DNA of 8,317 nucleotides, from positions 1 through 8,317 of the forward strand of contig JBKCDO010000051.1 in assembly GCA_046304755.1 (NCBI GenBank), given 5' to 3'. A program made the translations under genes and the position numbers. This document shows, one piece after another, positions 4,647 through 8,317 of the stretch. Origin of the DNA: JAIBBG01 sp046304755 (GTDB lineage: Bacteria; Bacteroidota; Bacteroidia; Flavobacteriales_D; Sanyastnellaceae). Under the pieces are notes generated by a model, which worked only from the letters and a program-made list of their open reading frames with translations, was not told where the DNA came from and made no database searches. Within the stretch, counting starts at the first letter, position 1, and every line of letters starts with the position of its first letter.

Positions 4647-4708
4647 GGGCGAAGGATGAGGGACAAAACATTGCCTTCGCCCTTCGTCCCTCGCCCTTCG
4701 CCCTTCGC
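4647..4708. repeat. TCGCC-type heptamer array, locus 3, folded as an inverted repeat
   Basis: Five 7-bp units run from 4674 to 4708: CCTTCGC, CCTTCGT, CCCTCGC, CCTTCGC and CCTTCGC. The left part (4647-4664) is an imperfect reverse copy pairing with 4686-4703 at 16 of 18 positions around a 21-nt spacer. The inverted repeat starts directly after the stop of the 108-aa gene. Its transcript could form a long GC-rich hairpin, but no T-run follows, so ordinary intrinsic termination is doubtful; attenuation or mRNA protection remain possible. The unit is the same family as at 1461-1481 and 3324-3358. Confidence 0.75.
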
Positions 4709-4733
4709 TATATTGCGTCACATTCTATTCCGC

Positions 4734-7700
4734 ATGCGTTTCCTTTTTATACTTCTACTGGCTGCCACACTTGGCCGCGCACAATCTCATTACACGCCGT
4801 TTTATTCTGCTTCCCAAGAAGGTAAGCCCCTATGGGTGCAGCTGATGTATGCAGCACAACCGAATTTTCAGGAAGTTGTGGCGGCCTATCAAGCTTATTA
4901 CAGCACGCATGCTTTCGTGAAAAACGAGGATACGCATTACTTCAAACACTGGGTGGCTCGCGTTCGTCCTTATGTGCAAGCGGATGGTAGCATTGTTATG
5001 CCAACCGCCGATCAGCGGTCTTCTCAGGAAGAGCAGATTCGCAACTTGCAAGGAAATGATCAGCGAGGAAACAGTTTAAACCTCTGGCATTATGAAGGTC
5101 CTATCCATCACGTCAACGGTGAGGGCTCGCCGATGGAGCCCGGGTTTCGTCATAGCAACGTGTATTGCCACGACCGCAGCACGTCGAATCCACTGGTGCT
5201 GTATTGCGGAACGGAGAGTGGCGGATTGTACAAGACAGTGGATGGCGGAGAACACTGGCAATACGTGACCTCACAGCTCATCATGGGCAGCGTCACTGCG
5301 GTGCGCATCAAACCAAGCGACGACCAAACCGTTATCATCAGCGCCGAAAATGATTTGTACCGCACCACTGATGGTGGTCAAACATGGCAGATAATCGGAC
5401 AGTCGTGGTTTATTTCAGAAAATATTTCAGCCTGGGAAATTGCCTATGCACCCGATAACGACAACGTAGTTTTCGCGGCGACATCACAGGGGCTTTTCCG
5501 CAGTGAAGATGGCGGGGATAATTTCACCGAGATCCTTCCCAATCGGTGCGAAGCCATCGCCTTTAAACCCGGTGATCCGCAAACGGTGTATTGCATTCAC
5601 TTTGATTTTGGCGTCGATCACGCGCAGTTTTACAAGAGCACTGATGGCGGACAAACCTTCGTGCAAAGTGTGAGCGGCTGGTTCGACAGTTCCATGGGCG
5701 ATATCGATATTCAAGGTGGACGATTGGCTGTGACGGAGGCTGATCCAAATCGCATCTATGCCTGTTTGGTGGGGTATCAAAATGCGGGCTCGACGGTTAC
5801 GACGAACGGTTGGGTAGGGACGTGGGTGAGCTACGATGCAGGAGAAACATGGTCGCTGCCGCATGGTCTTATTGGTGCACCGTATACTGCTGATCATCCG
5901 AACCTGATGAATTTTCAAGGTGATGACGGCGATTACTCGCAGATCCATTACAACACCACCATGGTTGCATCACAACTTGATCCGGATAAAATTCTCATCG
6001 GTGGGTTGAACCTGTGGCAGAGCAATGATGCCGGTGCCACCTATGAAGGCGTAGGCGGATACATCGGTGGAATCGCTCAATTTCACGTTGACCAACAAGA
6101 GTATCGCATTTATAAAACGAGCGAGACGACCGAGGAAATCTGGTTTAGCAATGATGGTGGCATCGGCCATTCGTCGGATTTCATGCAGTCGCACGACAAC
6201 CTCAACAGAGGTTTGTTTGCTGTCAATTTGTGGGGTTATGATCAAGGATGGAATGAAGACATGATGGTGGGCGGCCGCTACCACAACGGCAATATGGCTT
6301 ATCACGAGAATTATCCATCCGGCGAGTTTTTGGCGCTCGGTGGTGGTGAAGCAGCCACGGGTTATGTGAAGTACACCGATGAAAACAAGGTCATGTTCAG
6401 CGACATCGGTGGACGCATTTTGCCGGAAACGCTCGACGGTCAGTCGCAGTATTTCGGTCTGGGCATGTCGCCCAATGAGAGCTACTGGAACAATGGAAGT
6501 TCGCGCGTCATGTTTGATCACGAGTATTTCAACGTCGCTTGGCTCGGCAAAGAGAATAAACTCTATCGTTCGACGAATGGCGGTGGTTCGTTCAGTGAGT
6601 TCTACGCCTTCGGGACTTCTGTGAATAATGGCATTTACTGGATGGAGCAGAGTTATGCCGATCCGAATCATCTCTACGTTCAGCAAGGGGTGGGCAATAC
6701 GGGAAAGCTCTGGCATTCTTCAGACCATGGCATAACCTGGGAGGAAATGGATTTACCGCAGAACCTGCGCTATTTCTCGTTTTCGTTGTCGGGCACCAAT
6801 CCGCTGGAGCTGTGGATCTCCTTCTACGATGGCAATAATTCCAACAAAGTATTTCGCACGCAGGACGGTGGCACGAATTGGGAGAACTTAACGACGTCGA
6901 CACTCAATGGTCTTTACCCTTGGGCAATCGCGCATCAATACGGAACCGATGGCGGTGTTTATCTCGCCATGCAGCACGGCGTGGTGTTTTACCGCAACAA
7001 CAGCATGAGCGATTGGATGAGCTACAGCACCGGTCTTCCTGTGGGAACAGAGCCGCTGCGTATCGTGCCGTTCGTGCGTGATAACGTGGTGAGACTAGCT
7101 ACGTGGAACCTTGGTGTTTGGGAAGCACCGGCGTATGAGCCGAGCGCACTCATTGCGAATTTTTCAGCAGCGTTTGAAACGTTTTTCTGTCCGGGTGATG
7201 AGGTGCATTTCGTGAATCACAGTGTGTGCTCAGCGAATGCAACGTTTGAATGGTCGTTTCCCGGTGCGACGCCTGCGACAAGCACGGAGCCCTATCCAAC
7301 GGTCGTTTACAATACTCCCGGAACCTACGATGTCACGCTCACGGTGACCGATGGAGGAGAGTCGCAGACGGTGACGTACACGAACTACATCAGTAGTGCA
7401 GAGGGTACCGGTGGTGATTTTTATGAAGATTTTGAAACAGCGGGATTCCCGGATAGTTGGGTGGTGGAGGAAGGCGCAGCGTGGACAGTTACCGGTGATG
7501 CCAGTGGTTTTGGAACCGGGAACTACTGTATGCGCTATGACAATTATTACAACGATGCACAAGGAGCGCGTCATCGCGTGTGGCTCGGCAAACGGAGCGG
7601 AAGCGACTTGGGTATCAGCTTCGATGTGGCCTACGCGCAGTATAGCGACGGATACACCGATACGCTTGCTGTGGTGTACTCAACAGATTGCGGCGATACA

Positions 7701-8189
7701 TGGACGGAGCTCTGGAGTTTGGGCGGCGATGACTTGAGTACAGCACCCGACAATACGGGTTATTATGTGCCGGTTGCTTCCGAATGGGCAAGCTATGGAG
7801 CAAACCTTCCCGGCGGCGTTTTGTTTGAAGATGTGATTATCGCTTTCGAGAATCGTGGTCACTACGGGAACGTGATTTACGTGGATAACATCAATGTGTT
7901 TACTAATTTTTCTGTGGATGAAACGAGTGGCTCTTCTGCTGCCATGACCGTTTTTCCGAATCCGGCGAGCACGCAATTGCGCATCAGTGCATCGGACTTG
8001 CATGGCGGCAACTACCGCATTCAACTTTTTGATCTGACCGGTAAACTTGTGATCGAAACAACTGTTTTTGCTGCCGGAGCACGCCTGGAAAAAAGCATTG
8101 ATTTGCCTGAGCTTGCCAACGGTCAATATGTGGTGACCTTGGCAGGAGATAAGGAAACGATTCGTCAATCGCTGACCATCGTGCGCTAG
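4734..8189 (+). CDS. Large secreted Asp-box beta-propeller protein with PKD, choice-of-anchor J and T9SS sorting domains, 1151 aa
   Basis: A predicted T9SS-exported extracellular or surface protein. Residues 1-17 are a signal peptide (MRFLFILLLAATLGRAQ). Residues about 124-800 hold a sialidase/VPS10-like propeller region with about ten Asp-box-like motifs. Clear ones are VDGGEHW (169-175), TDGGQTW (212-218), EDGGDNF (258-264), TDGGQTF (303-309) and QDGGTNW (710-716). A PKD domain (about 807-888) has FSAAFETFFCPGDEVHFVNH, ATFEWSFPGA and TPGTYDVTLTVTDGG. A choice-of-anchor J domain (about 896-1056) starts FYEDFETAGFPDSW and ends VIYVDNINVF. A type A sorting domain (about 1071-1151) has VFPNPAS, IQLFDLTGKLV and LANGQYVV. 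Asp boxes are structural, and no sialidase Arg triad or other catalytic site could be identified, so a glycosidase role is not claimed; binding or adhesion is as likely. An in-frame ATG at 4656 lies inside the heptamer repeat and would bury the signal peptide, so ATG 4734 is chosen. The next gene starts 19 bp downstream. Confidence 0.93.
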   Translation: MRFLFILLLAATLGRAQSHYTPFYSASQEGKPLWVQLMYAAQPNFQEVVAAYQAYYSTHAFVKNEDTHYFKHWVARVRPYVQADGSIVMPTADQRSSQEEQIRNLQGNDQRGNSLNLWHYEGPIHHVNGEGSPMEPGFRHSNVYCHDRSTSNPLVLYCGTESGGLYKTVDGGEHWQYVTSQLIMGSVTAVRIKPSDDQTVIISAENDLYRTTDGGQTWQIIGQSWFISENISAWEIAYAPDNDNVVFAATSQGLFRSEDGGDNFTEILPNRCEAIAFKPGDPQTVYCIHFDFGVDHAQFYKSTDGGQTFVQSVSGWFDSSMGDIDIQGGRLAVTEADPNRIYACLVGYQNAGSTVTTNGWVGTWVSYDAGETWSLPHGLIGAPYTADHPNLMNFQGDDGDYSQIHYNTTMVASQLDPDKILIGGLNLWQSNDAGATYEGVGGYIGGIAQFHVDQQEYRIYKTSETTEEIWFSNDGGIGHSSDFMQSHDNLNRGLFAVNLWGYDQGWNEDMMVGGRYHNGNMAYHENYPSGEFLALGGGEAATGYVKYTDENKVMFSDIGGRILPETLDGQSQYFGLGMSPNESYWNNGSSRVMFDHEYFNVAWLGKENKLYRSTNGGGSFSEFYAFGTSVNNGIYWMEQSYADPNHLYVQQGVGNTGKLWHSSDHGITWEEMDLPQNLRYFSFSLSGTNPLELWISFYDGNNSNKVFRTQDGGTNWENLTTSTLNGLYPWAIAHQYGTDGGVYLAMQHGVVFYRNNSMSDWMSYSTGLPVGTEPLRIVPFVRDNVVRLATWNLGVWEAPAYEPSALIANFSAAFETFFCPGDEVHFVNHSVCSANATFEWSFPGATPATSTEPYPTVVYNTPGTYDVTLTVTDGGESQTVTYTNYISSAEGTGGDFYEDFETAGFPDSWVVEEGAAWTVTGDASGFGTGNYCMRYDNYYNDAQGARHRVWLGKRSGSDLGISFDVAYAQYSDGYTDTLAVVYSTDCGDTWTELWSLGGDDLSTAPDNTGYYVPVASEWASYGANLPGGVLFEDVIIAFENRGHYGNVIYVDNINVFTNFSVDETSGSSAAMTVFPNPASTQLRISASDLHGGNYRIQLFDLTGKLVIETTVFAAGARLEKSIDLPELANGQYVVTLAGDKETIRQSLTIVR

Positions 8190-8208
8190 TGCTCCACGCA
8201 AAAAGGGA

Positions 8209-8317
8209 TTGAGTAAGAAAGTCATCATTATCGGTTCAGGTGTAGCAGGCTTGTCGTCGGCTATTCGATTGCGTGCTGCAGGATTTGAAGTCGAGGTTTT
8301 CGAAGCGAATGATTATC
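8209..8317 (+). CDS. Partial FAD/NAD-binding oxidoreductase, probably phytoene desaturase family (N-terminus)
   Basis: An open frame from TTG 8209 to the right edge gives 36 residues. It has a Rossmann dinucleotide-binding fold start: beta strand KVIII, GSGVAG glycine motif (residues 9-14, GxGxxG), a helix LSSAIRLRAAG, then beta strand EVEVFEAND with the ribose-binding Glu (32). The pattern GSGVAGLSSAIRL...VEVFEANDY is typical of the phytoene desaturase (CrtI-like) and amine-oxidase-type flavoproteins. These carry out FAD-dependent desaturation in carotenoid synthesis, and many Bacteroidota are pigmented. The fragment is too short to exclude other members of the superfamily. The start is uncertain: AAAAAGGGA directly precedes the TTG, purine-rich but unusually close for a Shine-Dalgarno. 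The 19-bp gap after the large cargo gene allows co-transcription. Confidence 0.75.
   Translation, partial: MSKKVIIIGSGVAGLSSAIRLRAAGFEVEVFEANDY

Noticed and set aside
4656..4733. Upstream ATG start for the 1151-aa protein
   Set aside because: It lies inside the heptamer inverted repeat, adds a low-complexity stretch with repeated Pro-Ser-Pro-Phe, and would place the signal peptide internally.
5970..6716. Minus-strand 248-codon frame inside the large cargo gene
   Set aside because: It lies wholly antisense to a clear propeller-coding region and shows no family features; a codon-bias shadow.
4734..8189. Sialidase assignment for the large protein
   Set aside because: Asp boxes occur in many propeller proteins; the catalytic Arg triad, Tyr and Asp of sialidases could not be located.

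Overview
The window looks like a chromosomal segment of a Bacteroidota bacterium, probably of the Flavobacteriales/Sphingobacteriales type. Two long genes encode secreted proteins that end in type IX secretion (T9SS) type A sorting domains, a system essentially confined to this phylum. A TonB_C protein with MORN-like repeats and a possible TAnnTTTG -7 promoter box fit the same assignment. No rRNA, tRNA, CRISPR array, integrase or transposase was seen.

Left part (1-1129): a truncated minus-strand small protein runs off the left edge. Diverging from it is a small plus-strand operon. It encodes a COG4185/zeta-toxin-like P-loop kinase of 194 aa (from a TTG start) and, overlapping its 3' end, a 51-aa partner protein. 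The pair has the look of a toxin-antitoxin-type module. The intergenic stretch carries two palindromes of one sequence family.

Repeat-rich part (1130-1750): this interval has no intact gene. It holds a pair of GTCGCCCC-N3-GGGGC hairpin repeats, a short array of TCGCC-type heptamers, and an ORF6N-domain gene remnant. The remnant has no start codon of its own and changes into the heptamer array where the ORF6N protein should continue. Within it lies a third, stronger copy of the palindrome seen upstream of the zeta-like gene.

Secretion part (1751-8189): a minus-strand choice-of-anchor L protein (507 aa, T9SS cargo) is followed by a heptamer array, a strong hairpin terminator, and a minus-strand TonB_C/MORN protein (249 aa). 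Divergent from these are a 108-aa protein of unknown function and a 1151-aa T9SS cargo protein with about ten Asp-box motifs, a PKD domain and a choice-of-anchor J domain. A third heptamer array, folded into an inverted repeat, sits between those last two genes.

Right edge (8209-8317): the first 36 residues of an FAD/NAD-binding oxidoreductase, most like the phytoene desaturase family, begin 19 bp after the large cargo gene.

The cargo proteins are expected to cross the inner membrane by Sec and the outer membrane by T9SS, then be released or surface-anchored. No catalytic function can be assigned to either. The least ordinary signals are the ORF6N remnant with related orphan palindromes, the heptamer arrays at three separate spacers, and the zeta-like pair.
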